This document shows positions 1 to 11,680 of a DNA stretch of 64,000 nucleotides, piece after piece. The notes below the pieces were generated by a model that saw nothing but the letters and a program-made list of their open reading frames with translations, was not told the origin of the DNA and did not search any database. Source of the DNA: Epiperipatus broadwayi (Eukaryota > Onychophora > Udeonychophora > Euonychophora > Peripatidae); contig JAQFVV010013068.1 in assembly GCA_028023455.1 (NCBI GenBank), forward strand, positions 124,001 through 188,000, given 5' to 3'. The translations under genes and the position numbers were made by a program. How positions within the stretch are numbered: position 1 is the first letter of the stretch; each line of letters opens with the position of its first letter.

Positions 1-189
1 AGTCCTTTTTACATTTTTTTTATGGACTGAAAGAAGTTCATGGGCACAAAAACAATATAATCTTATTAAATTCATGCATGACCTTCTTTTACAAAATAAT
101 GATGATATGGAAAACAAGTGAAGAGAATATTTCACTTACCTTTTGACATATTGTGATGATGACTTTTGATCGTATATCCAACTGCCTGC

Positions 190-268
190 ATGGTTCAGTG
201 CAGTGATAGGGAGTAAGACTCTGGAGCAGATAGTCCTGGAGTCAAGTCCAGTTCTAGCATTTCCAGCC
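190..268 (+). repeat. tRNA-like SINE fragment (SINE-B, copy 1)
   Basis: The stretch has a box A-like motif (TGGTTCAGTGCAG) followed about 45 bases later by a degenerate box B (GAGTCAAGTCC). It aligns with the piece at 2218-2300, sharing GCATGGTT at the left and a similar right end. This suggests a decayed tRNA-derived SINE. No poly-A tail or target duplication was found. The family call rests on two diverged copies only. Confidence 0.35.
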
Positions 269-559
269 CTTAAAATTATTAGAAATTCTTTATTTTTATA
301 TATGCACACATTTAGATTGGGACAAAAGCCATCATTTTAGTTACATTAAAATTTCTTATAATCTTAAAATAAAATAGCTGTAAATCTTGATATCTAGGGG
401 AAAGGTTTTTTTATTTTAATTATGCTAACTTTAAAATTTGAAATTTTTGATATACATTACAGCAAGTACTAGCTTTTGATTATAGACAAACAGTTATCAG
501 AAACTTGGTGTAGTTTCAAAAAATTGAAGAAGTATTATAAACATGGTTGTATTGCAGAA
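269..559. other. AT-rich interval, no feature seen
   Basis: No open frame, repeat or RNA-like structure could be supported between the SINE-B piece and the RT relic. Confidence 0.4.
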
Positions 560-1050
560 AATTTATAAAAACAGCATCAAAGCAAGGTAATGATTTAGGT
601 ATTGCTTTTATTGATTTAGTCGACGCATTTGATTCAATTAATCATACATGTTCATTGCAATGTTTGAAATGAGTTAATTGCCCCTCAAGTTTGTTCCTAA
701 TATACACCATCTACATAATATTTTTTGAGAAAAATCCGATAACATGAAATGCAAATTGGTGCTAAACGTGAACCTATGTATATTACTTCAACTTTGTTCT
801 TCATTTTTATGACAAGGCTCTTTGAACTGTTTTAGTCAGTTTTATGAATCAAGCAACAGGAAGAAATACACATTAATAGTGGAATTTTTAATTAAAACCA
901 AAATCAAGAATTTTATTTGTTACTTTCTAAATTTGCAGTCTGATGATAGTTAGCTTTTTTATTTCAAAAGATATGTTTAAACGCACATTGAATTTAATCA
1001 GTCAGTGATGGAACAAAAATCTTCAGCAAGTTTTAACATAGCAGCATATG
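560..1050 (+). pseudogene. Decayed non-LTR reverse transcriptase, 5' part (second lineage)
   Basis: From about 597 the + strand reads IAFIDLVDAFDSINH, matching RT motif A of non-LTR retrotransposons, where a polymerase Asp sits in F-x-D-x-x-x-A-F-D. Near 863 a second frame reads EIHINSGIFN followed by an ELQYADD-like but mutated stretch, resembling the region just before the catalytic YADD of elements with an 'RLDGxLFNLRRL' segment. Stops and frameshifts are frequent, so the copy is dead. This lineage differs from the RTE-like copies elsewhere in the window. The match is by motif memory, not database search. Confidence 0.45.
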
Positions 1051-1054
1051 CATT

Positions 1055-1645
1055 CCTTTTACTGTGTTTATGAGCTTTAGCAACTAATAGATGCTACATG
1101 ATAGAGCTTATTATATTCCTATTGTGTGTTGTCCTATATAATATCCTCAGACTAGTATCAAGCTTATAGCTTTCATTAATGAGGGTGAATTTTAGAACAG
1201 TGCAACTAAACCTTTAGGGTCTAATGCAATTTTTCTCTGGTCGTCATCATCCCAAACTGAAAAACATACAAATGTTTTCAATCTTAACAACATGATTATA
1301 TAGATCTGAAACCAGTTTAGTTTCTATACATTCTGATGTTCTTACTTTTTGAACAACTATAATCACTTCTTTTCTGTGGGCAGGGTTTTATATAAACCAA
1401 TAAAACAGTTTGATAGTAAATAGAGATGTAACTGAGAGCTGCCATGATGGAAGGTGCATTAAATCCTACCAGATGCACTATTCCAAAATCCAAAACCTCT
1501 CATTGATGAAAGCCATGAGCATGAAACTTGTCTGGAGATATTGAATAGTACTGCCTAGGATAGGGAGGGAATTATTAAGCACCATCATCTGACATCTATT
1601 ATTATTTACTGAAGCTTATAGTAAGTGACTCTGAGGCAGGGAAAT
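1055..1645. repeat. Foldback repeat F2, old diverged copy
   Basis: The copy carries recognisable F2 landmarks in order: a segment like 'gtaatcaatggatgcc...gcataaaatcc', 'cttcatcagtgaggag', 'ggatctaatgcaa', 'gttttcaatc' and 'gatgaaggccacaagcc...ctggggatattgg'. All are also present at 15003-15655 and 40453-41174. It is much more diverged than those copies. It lies between two halves of one RT relic (560-1050 and 1690-2085), so it probably inserted into that element. Confidence 0.6.
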
Positions 1646-1689
1646 AAAAAAATGGATGCTGCTAAAATAGCAATATTTAAGCTAGAGAC

Positions 1690-2085
1690 ATGCGATGGTC
1701 ACTTAAACTTTTAATACAGATGTTTATAAAATTGAAAATGTGAATCAATTTAAATTACTTTGGTAGTTTTTTAAATAAAAAAGTAAGCCTAGATTTTGAA
1801 GGACAGGAAGGACTCCAATGTGTTTCATTTACAATGTTTTATAAATCAACGTAATTCATCATAGTAATAAAACTATAGCAACTAAATTATGTATGCAGTT
1901 TTTCATACAAATATCTGGACTCCCTATCAATAAAGACATTAAAACTTGTTAATTTAAGGAAGCTATATATGCTTCCAATAATAGTTATGTTCTTCATATT
2001 GCTAGACATGCTAATATAGACCTTACTGTTGTAAAACCACATTTTCAATGGGGTGGGCATATGAAGGAAATGAAGGGTAATATAA
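1690..2085 (+). pseudogene. Decayed non-LTR retrotransposon, 3' part of the 560-1050 copy
   Basis: Around 1719 the + strand reads DVYKIENVNQFKLL, like the 'L-x-N-V-x-x-F-x-Y-L-G' segment after the RT palm. Around 2030-2077 it reads VVKPHFQWGGHMKEM, like the C-terminal 'LRWAGHVxRM' block common in non-LTR elements. The order and strand agree with the 5' part, leaving an F2 repeat between the two. Several stops interrupt the frame. Assigning both parts to one element is inference. Confidence 0.4.
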
Positions 2086-2217
2086 TTCATCCAATATATA
2101 TTTTATGATGAATTTGATCATACTTTTCATAATATAGACAAATCCTGTTTACATTTATAAAAATTATCTCAACATCACTCTAAAAAAGATTAAATTCTGA
2201 TTGCTTTCATTGAGAAG

Positions 2218-2300
2218 ATGCATGGTTTAGCATAGTACTATTGTTTCAGGTTCTGGAACTCAGAATCCAGGAATCACAACCCCAATATGTCTTCCAGTAT
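2218..2300 (+). repeat. tRNA-like SINE fragment (SINE-B, copy 2)
   Basis: Box A-like TGGTTTAGCAT and box B-like GGAATCACAACCC lie at tRNA-like spacing, and the piece aligns with 190-268. It is degenerate and no tail is seen. Confidence 0.35.
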
Positions 2301-2384
2301 TTGGATTTATGAATTCTCAACTAATTAAATGATTAATTTATTGATTAATCAGATATAGCAGAGAATAAATTATGTGATGAAAGA

Positions 2385-3485
2385 TTTATGATTTGTAGAT
2401 TATGAAATGCATGTCATTCCATGGTGATTAAATAATTAGATCATCAAAATCATAGACCTGTGATCCTGCCATATTCTGAAGAATATTTATTATAATGCAA
2501 CAACAATGATTAAATTACATGATGATATTAAGAAAATTAATATTGAGAATGGTGGAGGTCATAGTGACTCCTTACCCCAAACTTTTTACAGCATTTTGCA
2601 AAAGTATTTTGTGGATTAAAATAGGAAACTAAGAGAGAAAATGTAAATGAAGATTATTTATTTATTCATGTAATTTTATAGATGATGTAATTGTTGTTGC
2701 AAATAACACTCCAAATCTTCAGAAAATATTGCAAAAATTATTAAATGAAAGTAAATCTAAAGATAAATTCTAAAAAGACTGAAATAATGATTTTAGGATT
2801 TTCTCAGAAGAAAATAAAGATTGTTAATCATGAATTAAAAGAAATTAGAAACTATAAATACCTTGGTCAGATGATTTATACAGATGGAAGCATAATGGAT
2901 GAAATTCATTATAGAATTAAATTTGGTTGGAGTGCTTTAGGTAGAAATAACTTAATATTAAAAGGAAATATGCCTATATGTTTGGAAAAAAAAAGATTTT
3001 TAATGGCTGTGTTTTATCAGTTTTTATTTATGAATCTGTGATTTGGAATTTAAGAAAAGAGCAATACAGAGATGTATGTTGGAGTAAGAAGAAAGGATTG
3101 AAAATAAAATACATGACTAAGAGAATAAACAGATATTACTGATATTATTGAAAAAATTATGAGGTGGACATATTGCTAAAAGAGATTACAATAGATGGAC
3201 AGTTGAAATTTTAGAGTGGATCCTAGGTAATTGTAAATGATCAATAACCATTAAAATATATGATATAACATTATGCTGAAAAATATCTTTTATGTATAAT
3301 TATAATTTATATACATATATTTATTTTAGCTGTTGTATATTTTATTATAGATGAAGTAAGGGAAGTTTTCTAGAGTGATATGGAGAAAAGAGACTAATCA
3401 TTGGAGAAACTGGAATAAACTTGAAAAGACTTTCATCCTGTAATGAATCAATAATGGTTGAAAATAATAAAGATAATAATGTATG
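2385..3485 (+). mobile_element. RTE-like non-LTR retrotransposon, 5'-truncated dead copy
   Basis: The copy begins within the RT palm (GFVDYEK-like at about 2392) and continues through a mutated 'RQGDSxxP' segment near 2550. An open stretch at 2745-3041 (98 residues) covers the thumb/connection region, with motifs NSKKTEIMI, YKYLGQMIYTDGS and GRNNLILKGNMP. After 3045 the C-terminal domain is broken. The copy ends near 3440-3480 in a short AT/GATAATAAT tail like the (GAT)n ends of the other copies. It aligns along its length with the best copy at 30554-33850. It is 5'-truncated, as is usual for target-primed insertions. Confidence 0.8.
2745..3041 (+). pseudogene. RT thumb/connection fragment of RTE-like element
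   Basis: The 98-residue open stretch lacks the catalytic RT residues, which lie upstream in a broken frame. It contains KINSKKTEIMI, NYKYLGQMIYTDGS and GRNNLILKGNMPICL, collinear with the same segment of the - strand protein at 30752-31324. The start ATG is arbitrary: it is an internal Met of the parent protein. Expression is not expected. Confidence 0.75.
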
Positions 3486-4717
3486 TAATCATAATTTAGT
3501 TTTTCAAAAGTTCAACATTTTATAAGAAAACTAAACAGCATATAATACTAATGCCAATTTTTGATAATGAAGATCATAACATTATTAAACTACTGGATTA
3601 GAAGGATTTCACTAAATCTCCTATTAATCAATTTTTAAAAATGTAAAAAATACTGGAGTTTTCATTAAACTAAATAGTTTTTGGAGTCAGATCTCTGTCA
3701 TCTCCATCCATATTTAACTTATAAAGAATATTTACAAATATGATCACCTATTTTTTCAAAAACAGAGTTTGCAGATTAATAAAATTAAGTCTGATTTGTT
3801 CTAAAGTTATTCACTCAGTTAACCACTAATGGTTTTTGCTTTCAGAATGATTATATTGTTGAATGCTGTTTTAAAAAAGAAAAATATTAAAGCGAAAGCA
3901 TATCAGTGAAATAAGTCTATAAACTACCAAAAAACCCCTCTATACTCCTGCCTTACAAAAAAAAAAAGATAGCATATCAGAATGGATAGAATATGCTTCT
4001 AATGTAACATATAAATATTTTCACAAATTGAATAAATTCTACTAAGGATTTAAAAAAATGTACAACTGAGAAAACTCATAACTGTCATTTTCTGACATCT
4101 GCTAGTTTCTTATGTCTTGAACTATTTTTATAAACTGCAATGAGAGCATCTAAATTAATGAGTTTGTGTCAGTCAATACTATATATTATGCTTCCAAATT
4201 CATTAAAATGTGGGCTTGTAAAGTGATCACCATGAACACCCTGACGAATTCTTTAAGCATTAGCAACACTTTAATTCAGTATGTTATCAAAATCATATTC
4301 TAAATATCCAGTGCACTGCTTTGAACTTCTATAAGTATCCACCCTCAACCAAACTCCAAGAGACCTAAAATGATAATCAACCTATAAATTATCTATAATC
4401 AAAATTTCACAATTATCAATGTTCCTTTTCACAAGAAGCTATTATTAGATTTATATTTCTTTTATTAATGTATTATAAATGAATGTCAATCAATTATCAG
4501 AATTAGCTCTACAAAAAAGAAAATGCAATCATGGAAGTAATAATATTATCAATCAAATAATAGATATCAACTTTCTGATACAATCTACACTTATCAATAG
4601 TATTCACACACACATTATGTAGAAATACATGCCCTGTTATAATTCTCTAACTTGATTTCACTTTTTTCATGGAAATCATATCATGTCAGATATTTAAGAT
4701 CCATTGTGCTTTACCAT
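3486..4717. other. AT-rich interval without recognised feature
   Basis: No long frame and no repeat shared with the rest of the window was recognised. A few short peptides faintly recall Penelope-type C-terminal sequence but are too weak to call. Confidence 0.35.
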
Positions 4718-4728
4718 TGTTGTTGTTG

Positions 4729-4810
<82 letters not shown>

Positions 4811-4836
4811 TATTATTATTATTATTATTATTATTA
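4718..4836. repeat. Compound microsatellite (TTG)n-(TTA)n-(TAA)n-(TTA)n
   Basis: A short TTG run leads into TTA repeats to about 4769, then TAA repeats to about 4810, then TTA repeats to 4836. The switch from TTA to TAA and back makes a self-complementary tract that can form a hairpin. Frames through it give runs of Ile, Asn and Tyr and are not genes. Confidence 0.95.
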
Positions 4837-6229
4837 CCTATGAAAAGACTATCCAGTTGCAATATATCATTTAGAATTTGTACAGTTAAAAAAAACTATA
4901 ATCCACATTTTAATTATATTTTATATCTTAACATAAATATATTATAAGATTTCAACTCCTTTCAGGTTTTGTTTCATAAATAGTAAAAATGTTACATGTC
5001 GGTCTCAAATTTCAACATATGTTTTGTATATTTAATAGAATATATCTGCAAATGGACAATGTATTTTACGCTTCATAATTCCATTATAATCAATTTATTT
5101 TGATATTATCAATAAAACAATTTTTCCCCCTTCCAAATAGCTCTATGTCAAATATGGCAAAAAGTCATGTTTTATATTAAGACAAAAAGAAATAATATAA
5201 AGATTTTATAATTTTATAATGAAACTACAAACTTGAGAATTCATTAACATAACTAAAAATATATGATAATCAAAGTGGTTGAGGCCTATGAAGAATGGCT
5301 ATGATAATCTTATTTCATAGATCATTTATCTTGCAGGCATAAATGATGTCTGAAACTGAGATATTCAAGTACTAGAAATAATAGCTAAAGATTTGATTAA
5401 AAAATCTTTAGCTCTCAAATCTATTCTGCCAAACTATGCAAGACTTTGCAATCAAATAATATAAATTATAATTGTTTGATGAGGACTTAAAGGTGATATG
5501 TATCTGCATTAACGGCATGTATGCATACATATATATATATATCTTAATAATTTTAAGGACTGTATAATGCTTAAGATATAGCTCTAAAATTAAAATATTT
5601 GAATAATTTGTGTTGGAAGAGTTGTAAACTGTAACAGATGATGATTAAATATCATTACCTGATCATAGAACATTATCGCCCAGACTATATCTACATGTAT
5701 ATGTAATAAAATCTCATTTCATTACAGCATATCCTAAAATTTCAAATGTTAATGAATAAAAATTGTTAAGATGAGAATAAATAATCAAATGATTATTGTT
5801 AAGCCACGTGACACTGCAACATTTGATGATCAATGGTCGTTGCTTCGTTGCAGAAATTACTGCTATCTTCAGAAAAGACATTTTTAAACATGGCAAAAAT
5901 TTAACCTGCACGTCAATGATTTAATTTCTTCAAAAATAAATTTGTTCCTCATAAATGCAAAGCTGAACACATCTGTCTTAAGAAAAGAAGAGTAACGGAT
6001 TATATAGTCTTTACCTATTTGATAATTATATAGAATAGCTTTATTATTTTTATATGCTTTTTTGTTAACTTGCCTTGTGTGTGTATGTTTTTGTCTGTAT
6101 GTCCACATTTTTCAAATTTGCTCCAGCTGAGATTTTTTTTTAGTTTTAACTAAATATCTAAAAAAACAAAAAAAAATTTTTTTTTTTTAAATAATGCCTT
6201 TTTATATAACGAAATCTCGATTAATTTGC
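4837..6229. other. AT-rich interval without recognised feature
   Basis: Only short, compositionally driven open frames occur on both strands. No repeat family or transposon motif was recognised. Confidence 0.4.
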
Positions 6230-6330
6230 AAATTAAGAATCTAGACTTGTTAAAAAACAATTGAAAATTGCGACAATATTCCTGCAATTTCCAATTGTTT
6301 TTTAACAAAGCTAGATTCTTAAAATCTCTG
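6230..6330. repeat. Short inverted repeat (hairpin)
   Basis: The left arm 'aagaatctagacttgttaaa' continues into 'aaacaattg'. It is mirrored by 'caattgtttt' leading into 'taacaaagctagattctt' on the right, with one small bulge and a loop of about 25 bases. The arms are roughly 30 bases. It could be a tiny foldback element. No target duplication was identified. Confidence 0.7.
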
Positions 6331-6434
6331 ATATTTTCCAAGAATTACAAATTAACAGAAATCAAAAAACATTTTTCAGAATATTTGCAGTATCTACAAA
6401 CTGGACAACAATTAATTGGAGAATTATTATTATT

Positions 6435-6511
6435 TTTTTCATATGTCAAAGCGAACCCGGGCCAGCTGCTTGGAAGGCAGCTATGCTGACCACACGGCCA
6501 CCAACGCTTGA
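6435..6511 (-). repeat. tRNA-derived SINE (SINE-C, copy 1)
   Basis: Read on the - strand it has GTTGGTGGCCGTGTGGTCAG (box A region), a stem-loop CTGCCTTCCAAGCAG with a seven-base anticodon-like loop (CTTCCAA), and a box B-like CCGGGTTCGC. The tRNA-like head is followed by TTTGACATATG and an A-rich tail. The same unit occurs at 7986 (+) and 39630 (-). It is a retroposed tRNA-like sequence, not a functional tRNA, since no acceptor-stem pairing or clean 3' end is visible. Confidence 0.75.
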
Positions 6512-7985
6512 CTTTAGAGAATTATTTTTTTTTACCTATTTATTGTAATAGACAGTATGGAATATACCGTAGTTCATTCAATCTGTCATTTCAATTTTAA
6601 GGGATTTAATTAAAGAATTCCATAAGTTAATTAAATAATCCGAGACATATAAAAATAATCATTTTTATTAACTCAACAGAGTATTTCTTAAAATTTAGAA
6701 TGAAAACCATATTTCCATTCTTTTTTTAAAAAAAACTTTCATATTAAATTTAGACAATTCCAAACATTAATTATTCTAGTAACAATAAAAATATAAAAAA
6801 ACTTTTTTGAGCAACATTACGATACAGTACAATATACACACTATAAATAGAATTTTACAATAAATATACAGAATACAATAAAATGCAATAGAAAATCATA
6901 TAACCTTAAATGCAAATGTATACTTACCTAAAGAAAACGCGAATTTAACAATTGTCTAATCAGGTAATTGTTTGACAACAAATTCATTTTTAATTTCGGT
7001 AAGCTATCTTTTTAAAAAGAAATGCATTGCAATCACGTGACAAGAGGCGCATTCCTCTCAAGCTAGGTAATAGTTTCTTTTAAACTCGGAACAATCAAAA
7101 TATAGCCTCTAGCTTTGAAAAAAATGAAAAAGAGGCAGAAGAAACAGGGGCAGTGAGTTAGAACGAACAAAATCAACACCTCTGTATACTTACATAAATC
7201 CAGAAAAAAATTGTCAAAAGTTTCCGATCTGTCACTAGTTACCGCTTGAGCTAATATTATTGGAAACATTTTTTTTCTTTAATCAAAAGTCTATAATAGC
7301 ATTATAAATTTAATTTCTTAATAGCCGACTAATTAAATTATTCACATATTTCGGCTTTTTTTTAAAGAAGTAGAGTATTAACGACATTCCTGTCAATTTA
7401 ATATCACATAAGCTAATCTTTACGAGAGTGCATGCATACTCACATCTCTTTGTTTAGCCATTATATTATTTGTATGCAAATAGTTTCAAATCAAGTTATT
7501 TATTACAAAGCATTAAAGTTCTCCATTAGTTGTTCGTATATTATATTAAAAACTTATTTTTTTTTAGTTCACCGCGTGTTTTTCTCGTTGAAATTTTATT
7601 TTCAATAATGCAACTTTTTAAAGTTATCAAAGCGTCAAGTTTTTAATATGCATTATCTAATATTGGGATAGAGGGGTTTGATATAACCATAAATAGGGGG
7701 ATAAAATACGCGCCAATAAATTCTTACTTAATTTTTTATTAAATTAAAAACTTTTTTGAGTTCGCGAATAATCCAGCATTGGTCGGTAAATGATAATCTA
7801 ACTATTCTTAATTAATAAATTATTAATATCGCTTCACATATAGAGAAAATATAGAAAATAATATATTAGAAGATAAAAAATAATGGAAAAATCCTTAAAT
7901 CATTAAGATTCAACATCTCTGTAGCAAATACAATCTTAATGAATAAATGCTATTTTATTTATACAAATACAGTAGTAATGAAGGT
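6512..7985. other. AT-rich interval between inverted SINE-C copies
   Basis: No coding or repeat feature was supported. The SINE-C copies at either end face opposite ways. Confidence 0.4.
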
Positions 7986-8067
7986 AAGCGTTGGTGGCTT
8001 AGCGGTTAGCTGCCTTCCAAGCGGCTGTCCCGGATTCGCTTCTTGGTCAACGCTTTGACATATATAT
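7986..8067 (+). repeat. tRNA-derived SINE (SINE-C, copy 2)
   Basis: Box A is TGGCTTAGCGG, followed by the stem-loop CTGCCTTCCAAGCGG and box B-like CCCGGATTCGC, then CTTTGACATATA and an AT-rich tail. The anticodon-like triplet TCC matches copy 1. The sequence clearly derives from a tRNA gene. Confidence 0.75.
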
Positions 8068-8200
8068 AATACAGTAGCAATGATAACTTTTTTTTATTAA
8101 TAGAATGAATCGATAATGAACTCTCCATTATAGACATTTTATCTACTGAAAAATGCTGAGAGAAGAAGAAATCCTATGCTACAATTTGTCTTGAGTTTTA

Positions 8201-8628
8201 TAACTGAAACATACAGGCTTATTATATACCTGTAACTATATAAGTAATACATAGGGTATATGAGCACAGACTTTCACACGACCCACCACTCTCCACACTA
8301 TCTCATAATACTGGGTAGCATTTGAGCATTCCATCATCAGATTTTCAATTGGATGGACGGTTGAAGAGTTGGAGTGTGGAGTAGATTGAAGCCTGTCCAT
8401 TAAAGTATGAGGATTGGCTATCTTAATATATATCTGAGCATTTATAGCATATATGTGTGGAGATGGTAATCTGGACCAACTGATGATTGCTGGTTTAGCA
8501 TGAAATATGTCTATTGCTGATTATTTATCTTTTCAACATATATATGTGTTCAAGTGTATCAGTGTTATGAGATAGGATGGAGAATGGTGGGTCGTATGAA
8601 AGTCTGTGCTCCTATACCCTATACATTA
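8201..8628. mobile_element. F1 foldback element with TSD
   Basis: A short forward arm (ACTGAAACATACAGGC, then GGGTATATGAGCACAG, to about 8315) is followed by a longer inverted arm (about 8316-8628) ending in the complement of the same sequence. It is flanked by near-identical direct repeats, cttgagtttta (8190-8200) and cttgagttta (8629-8638). No protein is encoded. The inverted arm contains the family landmarks 'gaccaactgatgattgctgg' and 'gtgttatgagata'. Confidence 0.85.
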
Positions 8629-8881
8629 CTTGAGTTTAATTAACTTTTTCCCTTACTAGAAACAGAAAAATAGGGAGAAAAAATTAAGAAAGAAAATATA
8701 TAGTTCTAATGTTTATAAATGTATTACATACTGTATAAAGTTAACAATATATGTAGTAAAAATTAATTGATTAATTAAAAAAAAAATCAATATAACTATC
8801 TGCATCTGATGTTTATTTTTAAAATAATAAAATTTGATACCACAATCAAAAGACACATTTTTTTTACATAAAAAAAATAAA

Positions 8882-10347
8882 TAGGGTATATGAGCACAGA
8901 CTTTCACATCACCCACCACACTATCTCATAACACTGATACACTCGAACACATATATGTTGAAAAGATAAATAATCACCAATATACGTATTTCATGCTAAA
9001 CCAGCAATCATCAGTTGGTCCAGATTATCATCTCCCACACATATATACTATAAGTGCTCAGATATATATTAAGATAGACAATCCTCATACTTTAATGGAC
9101 AGGCTTCAATCCCCTCCACACTCCAACTCTTCAACTGTCCATCTAATTGAAAATCTGATGATGGAACGCTCAAAGGCCACCCTAAGGCTGAGATTCTTGT
9201 CACACCCATGTTGATCTATAGTCAATCTGACCCCTCATATACAGGACATAATCCATCTAATACAAGGGATGGGCAGACCTCTCTACTATGTAATAACTGA
9301 AACACACAGGCTTATTATATACCTGGGTTTATATATGTAGCACAAACTTTAACACCACCCACCACTCTCCACACTATCTCATAACACTGATACACTCGAA
9401 CACATATATGTTGAAAAGATAAATAATCACTAATATACCTATTTCATCCTAAACCAGCAATCATCAGTTGGTCCAGATTACCATCTCCACACATATATGC
9501 CATAAGTGCTCAGACATATATTAAGATAGCCAATCCTCTTACTTTAATGGACAGGCTTCAATCTACTCCACACTCCAACTCTTCAACTGTCCATCTAATT
9601 GAAAATCTGTCCATAAAAGTATGAAGATGGCTATCTTAATATATATCTGAGCACTTATGGCATATATGTGTGGAGATGGTAATCTGGACCAAGTGATGAT
9701 TGCTGGTTCAGCATGAAATATGTATATTGGTGATTATTTATCTTTTCAATATATATGTGTTCGAGTGTATCAGTGTTATGAGATAGTGTGGAGAATGGTG
9801 TGAAAGTCTGTGCTCATATATCCTATATATTACATATATAAACCCAGGTATATAATAAGGCTGTGTGTTTCAGTTATTACATAGTAAAGAGGTCTTCCCA
9901 TCCCTTGTATTAAATGGATTATGTCCTGTATATGAGGGGTCATATTGACTATAGATCAACATGGGTGTGACAAGAATCTCAGCCTTAGGGTGGCCTTTGA
10001 GCGTTCCATCATCAGATTTTCAATTAGATGGACAGTTGAAGAGTTGGAGTGTGGAGTGGATTGAAGCCTGTCCATTAAAGTATGAGGATTGTCTATCTTA
10101 ATATATATCTGAGCACTTATGGCATATATGTGTGGAGATGGTAATCTGGACCAACTGATGATTGCTGGTTTAGCATGAAAGACGTATATTGGTGATTATT
10201 TATCTTTTCAACATATATGTGTTCGAGTGTATCGGTGTTATGAGATAGTGTGGAGAGTGGTGGGTGGTGTGAAAGTCTGTGCTTATATACCCTATATATT
10301 ACATATATAAACCCAGGTATATAATAAGCCTGTGTGTTTCAGTTATT
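8882..10347. mobile_element. F1 foldback element, long symmetric palindrome
   Basis: There are two forward F1 units (about 8882-9320 and 9320-9605) and two inverted units (about 9606-9850 and 9851-10347), symmetric about position 9606. The landmarks 'gcacagactttcac', 'aaaccagcaatcatcagttg' and 'tactttaatggacaggctt' recur in each unit. The left flank ataaaaaaaataaa (8868-8881) and right flank ataaaaaaataaa (10348-10360) look like a target duplication, though the sequence is low-complexity. The open frame at 8993-9214 falls inside the repeat and is not a gene. Confidence 0.85.
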
Positions 10348-10360
10348 ATAAAAAAATAAA

Positions 10361-11146
10361 ACAAATATATAGAGGAAACAAAGCATTATTTGTAATATTG
10401 CATATAAATTTTATGTCATTTTTATCTAACTCGTTTTTAATATGCCTTTTAACCAGATACTTTGTATTATATATAATTATACATGTACACGTTTAGCCTA
10501 ACATGGACTTTTCAAGACAAAAATAGAGAACAACATTTACAGATATAGCTAGAGTTATAAAGATTTAATATTGACAAACATTTCTAGAGAAAGAACATTT
10601 AATTGGACAAATAGCTAACTACAATTTTTTTTCTAAGGACATATTTCTGAATGAAAAAAAGCCACATGATTTTAAATTTGCCATAAGGTGTAATTTGGCA
10701 TTTTCTATCTCTGGGACTTGTAGATGCATGGCAGAAAGAAATGTAAATTAATATCAATGCCTATTTCACCACTATTTGGTTCAACTTAGAGAATTCAGAA
10801 ATAGCTTTTTTCCTTATCAAATAATTTTATTACATTAAAAGAAGGTTAAATTTTTCTCCTTGAAAACATTAACATGTTCGTTGTTAGAAGCAGTAAACTT
10901 TGGTCCAAAGTTATTGGAAATAAATTGTTTCTGAGAATTGAAATATTTTATTGTTATTAAAGATTTACACAATATATGCACAGAATAACATAAATATTTT
11001 AGTTAGGCAGAAGGAGTAGCTATACAGATACATGGATGCAGCATGCAGCAGTGCTTAAAACAACATTTAATCAATAATATTAGAGTTAGAAGTCAAAATG
11101 CAGATGTTTTTATTACATGAAAAGTTATTGATATACTTTTAGTTGA
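10361..11146. other. AT-rich interval without recognised feature
   Basis: No repeat shared with other parts of the window and no coding signal were seen. Confidence 0.4.
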
Positions 11147-11680
11147 GTTAAAAAATAGATCCTATTCCAAATATAGTATAAAATCTGGCATTCTCTAAAA
11201 ACATCTATTATTGATGCTAATTTTAATAGCTATTGAACACTACAATTAAGAATTTGAATTTTTAGATGTATTGTGTTTCTAAGGCATGAAATAATCCTAA
11301 ACAGTATATTGTAGAAACATGTCTTTTTATTTTTGGAATCACTAAAATAAATGATGTAGCACTTTTAACTTGACAGAATAAGAAAATTGAATATAGAGTT
11401 TCATAAATAATGTAATTTTCTTATTCTGCCAAGTGGAAAGTGCTAAATTTATTTTAGTGACTCCAAGAATAAAAGAACTTGTTTCTACAATACACTTTTT
11501 AGGATTATTTCATGCCTTAGAAACACAATAATTCTAAAAATCCAAATTATTAATTGTAATGCTCAATAGGTATTAAAATTAGCATGAATAATAGGTGTTT
11601 TTAGAGAATTCCAGCTTTTATACTAATATATTTGGAATAGGATCTATTATTTATGAAACTCCATATTCAAAGATAAAAGT
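11147..11680. repeat. F3: single foldback element with about 240-bp arms
   Basis: The left arm (about 11147-11395) is mirrored by the right arm (about 11410-11672). Paired landmarks are 'aatagatcctattccaaata' with 'tatttggaataggatctatt', 'gtgtttctaaggcatgaaat' with 'atttcatgccttagaaacac', and 'cagaataagaaaatt' with 'aattttcttattctg'. The spacer is about 20-30 bases and mismatches are few. It appears only once in the window. It resembles a foldback MITE or a snap-back insertion. No TSD was confirmed. Confidence 0.85.

Noticed and set aside
4652-4843. Frame with poly-Ile, poly-Asn and poly-Tyr
   Set aside because: It is a translation of the TTA/TAA microsatellite.
8993-9214. Frames encoding peptides such as LNQQSSVGPDYHLP in several places (also 26048, 50961, 51421)
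   Set aside because: The peptide recurs because all lie at the same place in the noncoding F1 repeat. Different copies break it freely.
8201-10347. CRISPR-like or satellite array reading of the repeated units
   Set aside because: The units are hundreds of bases, alternate in orientation, lack unique spacers, and are bounded by TSDs. The context is a eukaryotic genome.
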